Position numbers and translations under genes: made by a program
Notes under the pieces: model-generated
Databases searched by the model: none
What the model was told of the DNA's origin: nothing
What the model saw: only the letters and a program-made list of their open reading frames with translations
NCBI RefSeq assembly: GCF_003837805.1
Contig: NZ_RQIT01000013.1
Location: 62,001-126,000 of the forward strand
Direction of reading: 5' to 3'
Source: Bradyrhizobium sp. RP6
Lineage (GTDB): Bacteria > Pseudomonadota > Alphaproteobacteria > Rhizobiales > Xanthobacteraceae
Length of the DNA stretch: 64,000 bases
Part shown: positions 49,346 through 61,134 of the stretch, piece by piece
Numbering within the stretch: position 1 is the first letter of the stretch
Layout: each line of letters starts with the position of its first letter

Positions 49346-50845
49346 TCAAATCTTCTGATTGTACTCGCCGACTTCAGGATGCGTGCCGAGCACGCTGTTC
49401 ACCATCTCGAACATGTCGTGCATGCGCTGCTCGGAGACCGGGCTCTCGACCACGACGACGAGTTCGGGCTTGTTGGAAGAGGCGCGCACCAGGCCCCAGC
49501 TGCCGTCCTCGACCGTGACGCGGACGCCGTTGACGGTAACGAGATCGCGGATCGCCTGCCCCCCGATCTTCGCGCCCTTGGCCTGCAGGCCCTCGAAGTG
49601 CTTCACCACCTTGTCGATGACGCCGTATTTGGTCTCATCCGCACAGTGCGGCGACATGGTCGGCGACGACCAGGTCTTCGGCAGCGCGTTCTTCAGATCT
49701 GCCATCGACTTGCCGGGCGCGCGGTCGAGCATGTCGCAGATCGCGATTGCCGAGACCAGGCCATCGTCATAGCCGCGGCCATAGGGCTTGTTGAAGAAGA
49801 AGTGGCCGGACTTCTCGAAGCCGGCGAGCGCGCCGGTCTCGTTGGTGCGGCGCTTCATGTAGGAATGGCCGGTCTTCCAATAGGCGGTCTTCGCGCCCTG
49901 CTTCTGCAGCACCGGATCGGTGACGAACAGGCCGGTCGACTTCACGTCGACGACGAACTGCGCGTCCTTGTGGATTGCCGACATGTCGCGCGCCAGCATC
50001 ACGCCGACTTTGTCGGCAAAGATCTCCTCGCCGGTGTTGTCGACGACACCGCAGCGGTCGCCGTCGCCGTCGAAGCCGAGGCCGACATCGGCCTTGTGAT
50101 GCAGCACTGCGTCGCGGATCGCGTGCAGCATCTCCATGTCCTCGGGGTTCGGGTTGTATTTCGGGAAGGTGTGGTCGAGCTCGGTGTCGAGCGGGATCAC
50201 CTCGCAGCCGATCGCCTCCAGCACCTGCGGGGCGAACGCGCCGGCGGTGCCATTGCCGCAGGCAGCGACCACCTTCAGCTTGCGCGTCAGCTTCGGACGG
50301 GAGGTGAGATCGGCGATGTAGCGCGCCGGATAATTCTCGTGGAATTGATAGGAGCCGCCCGCGTTGTTCTTGAACTCGGCATTGAGAACGATTTCCTTCA
50401 ACCGCGTCATCTCGTCGGGACCGAAGGTGAGCGGACGGTTGGCGCCCATCTTCACGCCGGTCCAGCCATTGTCGTTGTGCGAGGCGGTCACCATGGCGAC
50501 GCAGGGCACGTCGAGATCGAACTGTGCGAAATAGGCCATCGGCGTCACCGCGAGGCCGATATCGTGCACCTTGCAGCCCGCCGCCATCAGGCCGGAGATC
50601 AGGGCGTATTTGATCGAGGCCGAATAGCCGCGGAAATCGTGGCCGGTGACGATCTCCTGCCTGACGCCGAGCTCGGCGATCAGCGCACCCAGCCCCATGC
50701 CTAGCGCCTGCACACCCATCAGGTTGATTTCCTTCTGGAACAACCAGCGCGCGTCGTATTCGCGAAAGCCCGTCGGCTTCACCATCGGTTCGGATTCGAA
50801 GGCGTAGGTGTTTGGCAACAGTACGGATTTCGGCTTCGGGAACAT
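49346..50845 (-). CDS. phosphomannomutase/phosphoglucomutase
   Basis: The 499-residue enzyme moves phosphate between C1 and C6 of mannose and/or glucose, making precursors of surface polysaccharides. The phosphorylated Ser is in MVTASHNDNGWTGVKMG, the metal loop is GFDGDGDRCG and the sugar-binding loop AGFEKSGHFFF; the C-terminal phosphate-binding domain has VRASSNKPELVVVVES. The length and sequence resemble ManB/AlgC-type alpha-phosphohexomutases. UDP-glucose dehydrogenase lies 3.4 kb away and acts in the same broad route. It is convergent with the desaturase gene. Confidence 0.9.
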   Translation of the reverse strand: MFPKPKSVLLPNTYAFESEPMVKPTGFREYDARWLFQKEINLMGVQALGMGLGALIAELGVRQEIVTGHDFRGYSASIKYALISGLMAAGCKVHDIGLAVTPMAYFAQFDLDVPCVAMVTASHNDNGWTGVKMGANRPLTFGPDEMTRLKEIVLNAEFKNNAGGSYQFHENYPARYIADLTSRPKLTRKLKVVAACGNGTAGAFAPQVLEAIGCEVIPLDTELDHTFPKYNPNPEDMEMLHAIRDAVLHHKADVGLGFDGDGDRCGVVDNTGEEIFADKVGVMLARDMSAIHKDAQFVVDVKSTGLFVTDPVLQKQGAKTAYWKTGHSYMKRRTNETGALAGFEKSGHFFFNKPYGRGYDDGLVSAIAICDMLDRAPGKSMADLKNALPKTWSSPTMSPHCADETKYGVIDKVVKHFEGLQAKGAKIGGQAIRDLVTVNGVRVTVEDGSWGLVRASSNKPELVVVVESPVSEQRMHDMFEMVNSVLGTHPEVGEYNQKI

Positions 50846-51040
50846 TGAGACGGTCTCGTGAAAAAGGGGCGGGATTTGCTGCAGCCTTAGCGAATGCCCG
50901 GCCGCAGCGGAAGGCGGGATTGAAGGCTTATGGCCGATAATTGCGGCAGATTGGTAACGAGGAGACGTTACCGCGAGGGCGGCCAGAGCAAAGATATTGT
51001 TGTCTTGAAATGGACGGGCGCGCGATCGCGCGGGCTGGCC

Positions 51041-51553
51041 CTACTGCTCCAGCACCATCCGGCCGTTGGCGTATTCGAATCGCTTCAGGCGGGACAGGAA
51101 GGAGAGGCCGAGAAGGTTCTCGGAGAGCGCCGCGTCCGGCAGCACCATGGCATCGACGTCGCGCACGACGAGGCCGCCGACGTCGAGCATGGCGATACGG
51201 GTGCGCGCGGCCTTGATGGTGCCGTTGGCCGTGGAGACGGTGGCAGTGTACTCGCCGCGCGAGGGACGCAGGCCGAAGCGAGCGGCCGAGGTCTCGTTCA
51301 GCGCAACGACCGAGGCGCCGGTGTCGATCATGAAGCCGATGCGCTGGCCGTCGATCCGACCCTCGGTCTGGAAATGACCGCGGCCGTCGCGCGAAATGCT
51401 GAGACTGCGGCCGCCGGCCGGGGCGGTGGAGGCAACGGCCACCGTCGTGCGGGGGATCGAGGTGGCGGAGGCGGAGCTCATCTTGTCAGCCATCTGGGCC
51501 ATGAAGGTGCCGAGGCCGATCATCACGGCCGCGAAGATCATAATGTTACGCAT
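51041..51553 (-). CDS. retropepsin-like aspartic protease, clan AA (TIGR02281 type)
   Basis: The 170-residue protein has an N-terminal membrane anchor (NIMIFAAVMIGLGTFM) and one retropepsin-like domain: the active Asp is in MIDTGASVVAL and a flap-like region precedes the hydrophobic ENLLGLSFLSRLKRFEY. Retropepsins work as dimers. Members of this bacterial family are held in the inner membrane facing the periplasm and are little studied; the best-known relative in Rickettsia is active. A GTG directly before the ATG was ignored. It stands alone. Confidence 0.82.
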   Translation of the reverse strand: MRNIMIFAAVMIGLGTFMAQMADKMSSASATSIPRTTVAVASTAPAGGRSLSISRDGRGHFQTEGRIDGQRIGFMIDTGASVVALNETSAARFGLRPSRGEYTATVSTANGTIKAARTRIAMLDVGGLVVRDVDAMVLPDAALSENLLGLSFLSRLKRFEYANGRMVLEQ

Positions 51554-51680
51554 CACACCACTTCCGAGCCGGAAAGCTCGATTTCATCACGCAGCGTGCC
51601 CGGCGGCGAGCGAAGCCGCGGTCAGAGCGCTGCTATTTTGACGAAAAGCATGAGCGGACGGTTAATGCGCGATCGAACTT

Positions 51681-54168
<2,488 letters not shown>

Positions 54169-54173
<5 letters not shown>

Positions 54174-54256
54174 GCCCGGCCTTCTCGCCGGACATCCACG
54201 TTCTTTCAGGCGAGAGTGAACAAGACGTGGATGGCCGGGACAAGCCCCGCCATGAC
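54169..54256. repeat. intergenic palindromic repeat overlapping the hrpB start codon
   Basis: GTCATGCCCGGC and the inverted GCCATGAC are the ends, with inner arms ACATCCACGTTCTTT and AAGACGTGGAT. The left end contains the complement of the hrpB ATG. Relatives lie at 25755 and 33687. Confidence 0.78.
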
Positions 54257-54282
54257 GGCTTCTTTCAACAAGAAAGCAGCTG

Positions 54283-55599
54283 TCAGCCCTGCACAGGGGG
54301 CCGGCCGACGCTCTCGTAGGTGAAGCCGGCGGCTTCCATGTCTTCGGGGCGATAAATGTTGCGGAGATCGATGAGAACGGGCTGCGCCATGGTCGCCTTC
54401 AACCGATCGAAATCGAGCGCGCGAAACTGCACCCATTCGGTGACGATGACGAGCGCGTCCGCGCCTTCCGCGCAGGAATAGGCGTCCTCGCAGTAGGTGA
54501 CGTTGGGCAGCTCACTCTTTGCCTGCTCCATGCCGACGGGATCGAACGCCTTGACGTTCGCACCCAAGTCGATCAGGCCCGTGACCAGCGGGATCGACGG
54601 TGCGTCGCGCATGTCGTCGGTGTCGGGCTTGAAGGTGAGGCCGAGCACCGCGATGGTCTTTCCCCGCAGCGAGCCGCCGAGCGCCTGGCTCACTTTCCGC
54701 GCCATCGCGCGCTTGCGGTTCTCGTTGACCGCCAGCACGGATTCGACGATGCGCAGGGATACGTCGTAGTCCTGCGCGATCTTGATCAGGGCCTTGGTAT
54801 CCTTCGGGAAGCACGAGCCGCCGAAGCCGGGACCTGCATGCAGGAATTTTGTGCCGATGCGGTTGTCCAGGCCAATGCCGCGCGCGACCTCCTGGACGTT
54901 GGCGCCGGCCTTTTCCGAGAGATCGGCGATCTCGTTGATGAAGGTGATCTTGGTCGCCAGGAACGCGTTGGCGGCGTATTTGATCATCTCGGCGGTGCGG
55001 CGCGCGGTGAACATCAGCGGCGCCTGGTTCAGCGACAACGGGCGGTAGATATCGCCCATCACCTTGCGGCCGCGCTCGTCCGAGGTGCCGACCACGATGC
55101 GGTCGGGGAACTTGAAGTCGCGGATCGCCGCGCCCTCGCGCAGGAACTCGGGGTTCGAGGCGACCACGACGTCGGCCGCAGGGTTCGTCTCGCGGATGAT
55201 GCGCTCGACCTCGTCGCCGGTGCCGACCGGCACGGTCGACTTGGTCACCACGACGGTGAAGCCGGTGAGCGCTCGCGCGATCTCCCGGGCGGCGGCGTAG
55301 ACGTAGGACAGGTCGGCGTGGCCATCGCCGCGGCGCGAGGGCGTGCCGACCGCGATGAACACGGCATCAGCATCCGCGACCGGCTTGGTGAGATCGGTGG
55401 TGAAGTCCAGCCGCTTGGCCTTGACGTTGGTCGCGACCAGTTCGTCGAGGCCGGGCTCGTAGATCGGAATCTCGCCGCGATGAAGCGCCGCGATCTTCTT
55501 CTCGTCCTTGTCGACGCAGGTGACGTCATGGCCGAAATCCGCAAAACAGGCCCCGGACACCAGTCCCACATAGCCCGTGCCGATCATCGCGATGCGCAT
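54283..55599 (-). CDS. UDP-glucose 6-dehydrogenase
   Basis: The 438-residue enzyme oxidises UDP-glucose to UDP-glucuronate, a precursor of exopolysaccharide. It has an N-terminal Rossmann motif (MIGTGYVGLVSGACFADFG), the family sequence IPIYEPGLDELV, the catalytic Cys in GFGGSCFPKDTKAL and the C-terminal UDP-binding domain (VLGLTFKPDTDDMRDAPS). Length is usual for the family. It is divergent from the acyltransferase gene with 192 bases between, in which a TTAACCA half-site lies near 55621. Confidence 0.95.
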   Translation of the reverse strand: MRIAMIGTGYVGLVSGACFADFGHDVTCVDKDEKKIAALHRGEIPIYEPGLDELVATNVKAKRLDFTTDLTKPVADADAVFIAVGTPSRRGDGHADLSYVYAAAREIARALTGFTVVVTKSTVPVGTGDEVERIIRETNPAADVVVASNPEFLREGAAIRDFKFPDRIVVGTSDERGRKVMGDIYRPLSLNQAPLMFTARRTAEMIKYAANAFLATKITFINEIADLSEKAGANVQEVARGIGLDNRIGTKFLHAGPGFGGSCFPKDTKALIKIAQDYDVSLRIVESVLAVNENRKRAMARKVSQALGGSLRGKTIAVLGLTFKPDTDDMRDAPSIPLVTGLIDLGANVKAFDPVGMEQAKSELPNVTYCEDAYSCAEGADALVIVTEWVQFRALDFDRLKATMAQPVLIDLRNIYRPEDMEAAGFTYESVGRPPVQG

Positions 55600-55791
55600 G
55601 AAAAATCCTGTCCCAGCTTGGTTAACGGAAGCCCAATTCGCGGCGGTTTAGCATTTTCCCGAGGTCATGGAACAGTCCGGATGCAAAACCGGCCCGCGAT
55701 TTGAACCGGTAAAGAAGTCGGAAACCACTGGGCCCCAAACTGCCCCGCACCCATACATGGACGGGCGGAACCCGCCTCGAAAAGGGACATC

Positions 55792-56859
55792 ATGGCACGA
55801 TCAGGCACAATCGCGGTGGCCGGGCTTTCCAGGGCCCCTTCTGCAGCGCGTGTCGACTGGGTCGACTACGCCAAGGGTATCTGCATCGTCATGGTGGTGA
55901 TGATGCATTCGGTGCTGGGGGTCGAGCTCGCCGCCGGGCAGACCGGTTTCATGCATGTTGTCGTGGCCTTCGCAAAGCCGTTTCGGATGCCGGACTTCTT
56001 CCTGATTTCGGGCCTGTTCCTGTCTCTGGTGATCGATCGGGACTGGCGAACCTATCTCGACCGCAAGGTGGTGCATTTCGCTTATTTCTATGTCGTCTGG
56101 GTGACAATCCAGTTCGGCTTCAAGGCGCCCGCCTTCGCGGCGGAGACCAGCTGGCACGACGTCGGCCTCTTGTACCTCGAATCCTTCATCGAGCCGTTCG
56201 GCACGCTGTGGTTCATCTATCTGCTGCCGATCTTCTTCGTCGTCACAAAACTGACACGCAAACTCCCGCCGCTCGCGATCTGGCTTCTCGCGGCGGCGCT
56301 GGAGACTGCACGGATCACGACGGGCTGGACCGTCATCGACGAGTTCTGCGCACGCTTCGTCTATTTCTATTCGGGCTACCTGTTCGCGCCTTACGTGTTC
56401 GCCCTTTCGGATCGCGCGCGGAAGCATCCCGCGCTTGCGCTCGCAGCGCTCGCGGCCTGGGCACTGATCAATGCCGGCTTGGTCGCGCACGGGGCCAGCG
56501 AATGGAAGATCGTCTCGCTCGTGCTCGGCTTCGCCGGCGCCTGCGCCATCATCACGACGGGCACGCTGCTCGCGCGCGCGCGGTGGCTCAATTTCCTCCG
56601 CTTCTGCGGCGAGCATTCGATCGTGATCTACCTCGCCTTCTTCCTGCCGATGGCGGCGACGCGGACGCTGCTGCTGCGCACGGGCGTCATCCCCGACATC
56701 GGCACTGTGTCGCTGATCGTCACCATCGCCGGCGTGCTCGGCGCGCTGGCGATCTGGCAGGTGGCGCTGCGGCTCAATGCGCGCTTCCTGTTCGAGCGGC
56801 CCGATGCGTTCTGGATCGTGCCGAGGAAGGCGGGCGTGCGGTTGCAGGCAGCGGAGTAG
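55792..56859 (+). CDS. acyltransferase 3 family membrane protein
   Basis: The 355-residue protein has about ten membrane segments and the acyltransferase 3 start: VDWVDYAKGICIVMVVMMHSVLG, where the His is thought to be catalytic, then PDFFLISGLFLSLVIDRDWRTYLDRKV with the conserved FLISG segment and Arg. Such proteins add acetyl or other acyl groups to sugars, including exopolysaccharide and lipopolysaccharide. It is divergent from the UDP-glucose dehydrogenase, so a role in surface polysaccharide is plausible but not shown. A palindromic repeat follows. Confidence 0.85.
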   Translation: MARSGTIAVAGLSRAPSAARVDWVDYAKGICIVMVVMMHSVLGVELAAGQTGFMHVVVAFAKPFRMPDFFLISGLFLSLVIDRDWRTYLDRKVVHFAYFYVVWVTIQFGFKAPAFAAETSWHDVGLLYLESFIEPFGTLWFIYLLPIFFVVTKLTRKLPPLAIWLLAAALETARITTGWTVIDEFCARFVYFYSGYLFAPYVFALSDRARKHPALALAALAAWALINAGLVAHGASEWKIVSLVLGFAGACAIITTGTLLARARWLNFLRFCGEHSIVIYLAFFLPMAATRTLLLRTGVIPDIGTVSLIVTIAGVLGALAIWQVALRLNARFLFERPDAFWIVPRKAGVRLQAAE

Positions 56860-56873
56860 CTGCCCTCTGGGGT

Positions 56874-56972
56874 GTCGTCGCCCGGCTCGACCGGGCGACC
56901 CAGTACGCCGAGATCATTGATTGAGCCGAGAAGCCGCGGCGTACTGGATTCCCCGCTTTCGCGGGGAATGAC
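56874..56972. repeat. intergenic palindromic repeat, GTCGTCGCCCGG type
   Basis: GTCGTCGCCCGG at the left and CGGGGAATGAC at the right are only partly inverted, but inner arms ACCCAGTACGCCG and CGGCGTACTGGATT match well. Reading frames crossing it give a false N-terminal extension of polA. Confidence 0.68.
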
Positions 56973-57054
56973 AGCGGGGGATAGTCGCGCTACCAAGCCA
57001 AAAATCCGCCTCCCAAGGCTGTCAAAGTCCGCAAAAATTCATACATTGCGGCCC

Positions 57055-60000
57055 ATGCCCAAAACCTCTTCGAAGACCACCGCCAAAGCTGACACCAAGG
57101 CCGCGCCGAAGGCGGCCGCTGACATTAAGCCTGTTGCCAAAGCCGCGACAGCTGCTGCCAAACCGGTGGCGGCGAAGGCCGCCGGCAAGGGCGACCATGT
57201 GTTCCTGGTCGACGGTTCCTCCTACATCTTCCGCGCCTATCACGCGCTGCCGCCATTGAACCGCAAATCCGACGGGCTTCAGGTCAATGCCGTGCTCGGC
57301 TTTTGCAACATGCTGTGGAAGCTGTTGCGCGAGATGCCCGAGGACAACCGGCCGACGCATCTGGCCATCATCTTCGACAAGTCGGAGATCACCTTCCGCA
57401 ACAAGATCTATCCGGACTACAAGGCGCACCGGCCGCCGGCTCCCGATGATCTGATCCCGCAATTCGCGCTGATCCGCGAGGCCGTACGTGCCTTTGACCT
57501 GCCGTGCCTGGAACAGACCGGCTTCGAGGCCGACGATCTCATCGCGACCTATGTGCGACAGGCCTGCGAGCGCGGTGCCAGCGCCACCATCGTGTCCTCC
57601 GACAAGGATCTGATGCAGCTCGTGACCGATTGCGTCACCATGTACGACACCATGAAGGATCGCCGCATCGGCATATCAGAGGTGATCGAGAAATTCGGCG
57701 TGCCCCCGAACAAGGTGGTCGAGGTGCAGGCTTTGGCCGGCGATTCCACCGACAACGTTCCCGGCGTGCCCGGCATCGGCATCAAGACCGCTGCGCAACT
57801 GATCACCGAATATGGCGATCTCGACCAATTGTTGTTCCGCGCGGGCGAGATCAAGCAGCCCAAGCGACGCGAGGCGCTGCTGGAGAATGCCGAGAAGGCG
57901 CGCATCTCGCGGCAGCTCGTGCTGCTTGATGACAAGGTCGACCTGGAGGTGCCGCTGGACGACCTCGCCGTCCACGAGCCGGACGCGCGCAAGCTGATCG
58001 CCTTCCTGAAGGCGATGGAGTTCACCACGCTGACGCGGCGTGTCGCCGAATATGCGCAGATCGATCCCGCAAATGTCGATGCCGACCCGGGCTATGCCAG
58101 CGGCGCCAGTGTGTTCACGACGCTGCCGCCCTCGGACGTCGTGCCCGCGCCGGGAACCGGCACGCCGGCGCAAGCCGCGCCGGGCAAACCCAACAAGGCG
58201 GCGGGCAAGGAGGACAAGGCTGCGAGCCCGAAGGGTGCGCCGATCTCGCTCGCCGCCGCGCGCGAAGAGGCACTGCGCAAGCTTCCGGTCGATCGCAGCA
58301 AATACCAGACCATCAAGACCCTCAAGGAGCTCAACGCGTTCATCGCGCGCATCCATGATGCGGGCCATGTCGCGATCGAGACGAGAGCGAACTCGATCGA
58401 TCCGATGCAGGCCGATCTCTGCGGCATCGCGCTGGCGCTGGCGCCGAACGAAGCCTGCTACGTGCCCCTGGCGCACAGACAGTCCGGCGGCGGCGCCGGC
58501 CTGTTCGATGCCGGGCTCGCGCCGGACCAGGTCAAGCATGAGGACGCGCTGCAAGCGCTGCGGCCGGTGCTGGAATCATCAGGCATCCTCAAGATCGGCT
58601 TCGACGTCAAGTTCACCACCGTGATGCTGGCGCAGCACGGCATCACCCTGCGCAACATCGACGATGCGCTCCTGATCTCCTACGTGCTCGACGCCGGCCG
58701 CGGCTCGCAGGCGCTGGAATCGCTCTCCGAGCGCTGGTTCGGTCATGCCATGCTGAAGGAAAGCGAGCTGCTCGGCAGCGGCAAGGGCAAGATCACATTC
58801 GACCAGGTGCCGGTCGACAAGGCCGCGCCGCTGGCGGCCGAAGGCGCCGACGTCGCCTTGCGCGTCTGGCGCGTGCTGAAGCCGCGCCTCGTCGCCGAGC
58901 ACATGAGCGCCGTCTACGAGACCCTGGAGCGACCGCTGGTCTCGGTGCTCGCACGCATGGAGCGGCGCGGCATCTCGATCGACCGTCAAGTGCTGTCACG
59001 GCTCTCCGGCGACTTTGCCCAGACCGCGGCGCGCGTCGAGGCCGAGATCCAGGAGATCGCCGGCGAGCCGGTCAATGTCGGCAGCCCCAAGCAGATCGGT
59101 GACATCCTGTTCGGCAAGATGGGATTGCCCGGCGGCACCAAGACGAAGACCGGAGCGTGGTCGACCACGGCGCAGGTGCTGGACGACCTCGCCGAGCAGG
59201 GCCACGACTTCCCGAAGAAGATTCTGGAGTGGCGCCAGGTCTCCAAGCTGAAATCGACCTATACCGACGCGCTGCCAACCTATGTCAATCCGCAGACCCA
59301 TCGCGTGCACACGACCTACGCGCTGGCCGCAACGACGACGGGGCGGCTGTCGTCCAACGAGCCGAACCTTCAGAACATTCCGGTGCGCACCGAGGATGGC
59401 CGCAAGATCCGCCGCGCCTTCATCGCCGCGCCGGGGCACAAGCTGGTTTCCGCGGACTATTCGCAGATCGAGCTGCGGCTGCTCGCCGAGATCGCCGACA
59501 TTCCCGTGCTGAAGCAGGCGTTCCGCGATGGGCTCGACATTCACGCCATGACGGCGTCGGAGATGTTCGGCGTCCCGATCAAGGGCATGCCGAGCGAGAT
59601 CCGCCGCCGCGCCAAGGCGATCAATTTCGGCATCATCTACGGCATCTCGGCGTTCGGCCTCGCCAACCAGCTCGGCATCGCCCGCGAGGAAGCCTCGGCC
59701 TATATCAAGAAGTATTTCGAGCGCTTCCCCGGCATCCGCGCCTATATGGACGAGACGCGCGACTTCTGCCGGAGCCACGGCTACGTCACCACGCTGTTCG
59801 GCCGCAAGTGCCACTACCCCGACATCAAGGCCTCCAACGCCTCGGTGCGCGCCTTCAACGAGCGCGCGGCGATCAACGCGCGGCTCCAGGGCACCGCCGC
59901 CGACATCATCCGCCGCGCCATGACGCGCGTGGAGGATGCGCTGGCCGCAAAGAAGCTTTCGGCGCAGATGCTGCTCCAGGTGCATGACGAGTTGATCTTC

Positions 60001-60141
60001 GAGGTGCCGGACGCCGAGGTCGAGGCGACGCTTCCCGTCGTGCAGCACGTGATGCAGGACGCGCCGTTTCCGGCCGTGCTGCTCTCGGTGCCGCTCCATG
60101 TCGATGCGCGCGCGGCGAACAATTGGGACGAGGCGCATTAG
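57055..60141 (+). CDS. polA: DNA polymerase I with degenerate proofreading domain
   Basis: With ATG at 57055 the protein has 1028 residues. After a Lys/Ala-rich N-terminal extension of about 45 residues come the 5-to-3-prime exonuclease (HVFLVDGSSYIFRAYHAL, EADDLIATY, SDKDLMQLV), a Pro/Ala-rich linker (about 345-405), the 3-to-5-prime exonuclease fold, and the polymerase with motif A DYSQIELR, the O-helix RRAKAINFGIIYG and motif C VHDELIFE. In the proofreading fold the metal ligands are replaced: motif I reads AIETRAN (Glu442, Arg444 for Asp and Glu), motif II has Thr521 for Asp, and motif III LAAEGAD has Leu593 and Gly597 for Tyr and Asp. It should thus lack proofreading. It stands alone. 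Confidence 0.95.
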   Translation: MPKTSSKTTAKADTKAAPKAAADIKPVAKAATAAAKPVAAKAAGKGDHVFLVDGSSYIFRAYHALPPLNRKSDGLQVNAVLGFCNMLWKLLREMPEDNRPTHLAIIFDKSEITFRNKIYPDYKAHRPPAPDDLIPQFALIREAVRAFDLPCLEQTGFEADDLIATYVRQACERGASATIVSSDKDLMQLVTDCVTMYDTMKDRRIGISEVIEKFGVPPNKVVEVQALAGDSTDNVPGVPGIGIKTAAQLITEYGDLDQLLFRAGEIKQPKRREALLENAEKARISRQLVLLDDKVDLEVPLDDLAVHEPDARKLIAFLKAMEFTTLTRRVAEYAQIDPANVDADPGYASGASVFTTLPPSDVVPAPGTGTPAQAAPGKPNKAAGKEDKAASPKGAPISLAAAREEALRKLPVDRSKYQTIKTLKELNAFIARIHDAGHVAIETRANSIDPMQADLCGIALALAPNEACYVPLAHRQSGGGAGLFDAGLAPDQVKHEDALQALRPVLESSGILKIGFDVKFTTVMLAQHGITLRNIDDALLISYVLDAGRGSQALESLSERWFGHAMLKESELLGSGKGKITFDQVPVDKAAPLAAEGADVALRVWRVLKPRLVAEHMSAVYETLERPLVSVLARMERRGISIDRQVLSRLSGDFAQTAARVEAEIQEIAGEPVNVGSPKQIGDILFGKMGLPGGTKTKTGAWSTTAQVLDDLAEQGHDFPKKILEWRQVSKLKSTYTDALPTYVNPQTHRVHTTYALAATTTGRLSSNEPNLQNIPVRTEDGRKIRRAFIAAPGHKLVSADYSQIELRLLAEIADIPVLKQAFRDGLDIHAMTASEMFGVPIKGMPSEIRRRAKAINFGIIYGISAFGLANQLGIAREEASAYIKKYFERFPGIRAYMDETRDFCRSHGYVTTLFGRKCHYPDIKASNASVRAFNERAAINARLQGTAADIIRRAMTRVEDALAAKKLSAQMLLQVHDELIFEVPDAEVEATLPVVQHVMQDAPFPAVLLSVPLHVDARAANNWDEAH

Positions 60142-60190
60142 CGTTCTCTTCACCTCTCGCGCCTGCGCTCGCTGATGCCACACTCTCGGT

Positions 60191-60216
60191 GTCATCCCCG
60201 CGTTCGCGGGGACGAC
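60191..60216. repeat. short intergenic hairpin after polA
   Basis: GTCATCCCCGCG and CGCGGGGACGAC are near-exact inverted arms around TT. It matches the inner arm of the element at 56874 and may end polA transcription. Confidence 0.6.
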
Positions 60217-60320
60217 GTTGGGGTGATATGCGGGCGCCTAATTGTCCTCCGAGCAATTGCGCGATGGCTCCACGATCTCGCGCATATTAGAACCTGTGCA
60301 TCTCCCGCACCGGTTCATCC

Positions 60321-60956
60321 ATGCCCCATACCTCCGCCCTGCTCGGCTTTGCCCTAGTCAGCCTTGGTCTCGTGCTCACGCCGGGGCCGAACATGATCTA
60401 TCTGATCTCGCGCTCGATCACGCAGGGGCCCGCGGCCGGCATCGTCTCGCTCGGCGGCGTGGCGCTCGGCTTCGTGTTCTACATGCTGTGCGCGGCGTTC
60501 GGCATCACGGCGCTGCTGCTCGCCATTCCTTTCGCCTATGACGCGCTGCGCTTTGCCGGCGCCGGCTATTTGCTGTGGCTCGCCTGGCAGGCGGTGAAGC
60601 CGGGCGGGCGTTCGCCATTCCAGGTGAGGAAGCTCGCCATCGACAGCCCGCGCAAATTGTTCGCGATGGGCTTCGTCACCAACCTGCTCAACCCGAAGAT
60701 CGCGATGCTGTATCTGGCGCTGCTGCCGCAGTTCATCGATCCTGCCGCGGGCAGCGTGCTGGCGCAGTCGTTGGTGCTGGGCGCGATCCAGATCGCGATC
60801 AGCGTCAGCGTCAACGCGATGATCGCGCTCGCGGCCGGCTCGATCGCGCTGGTCCTGGCGAACCGGCCGAGCTGGATGCTGGTGCAGCGCTGGCTGATGG
60901 GCACCGTGCTGGCGGGACTCGCGGTGCGAATGGCGGTGGAAGCGAAGAGGGTGTAG
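60321..60956 (+). CDS. LysE family amino acid exporter
   Basis: The 211-residue membrane protein has about six hydrophobic segments and the LysE/RhtB signature GLVLTPGPNMIYLISRSITQGPAAGIVSLGG at the start, with GYLLWLAWQAVKPGG and KLFAMGFVTNLLNPKIAMLYLALLPQF. Members export amino acids or their derivatives. It stands alone between polA and a repeat. The substrate is unknown. Confidence 0.9.
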   Translation: MPHTSALLGFALVSLGLVLTPGPNMIYLISRSITQGPAAGIVSLGGVALGFVFYMLCAAFGITALLLAIPFAYDALRFAGAGYLLWLAWQAVKPGGRSPFQVRKLAIDSPRKLFAMGFVTNLLNPKIAMLYLALLPQFIDPAAGSVLAQSLVLGAIQIAISVSVNAMIALAAGSIALVLANRPSWMLVQRWLMGTVLAGLAVRMAVEAKRV

Positions 60957-60977
60957 CGGAGGCCGCGACCGCACCCG

Positions 60978-61111
60978 GTGTCCCGGACGTGCTGCAGCGC
61001 TCTTGCGCTGCTGCGCAGAGCCGGGATCCAGAAGGCCAAGAATGAGATCGCAGAGGCATGGGCCCCGGCTCCGCGACGCACCGCTACGCGCTGCGTCGCG
61101 TCCGGGGCACG
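60978..61111. repeat. intergenic repeat with inverted ends, GTGTCCCGGAC type
   Basis: GTGTCCCGGACG and CGTCCGGGGCAC are near-exact inverted ends 110 bases apart. Inside, GCAGCGCTCTTGCGCTGC is a perfect small hairpin and another GC-rich dyad is near 61075-61095. It lies between convergent genes. Confidence 0.68.
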
Positions 61112-61134
61112 AGGCGCGAGAGCTCTTTGCCGGG

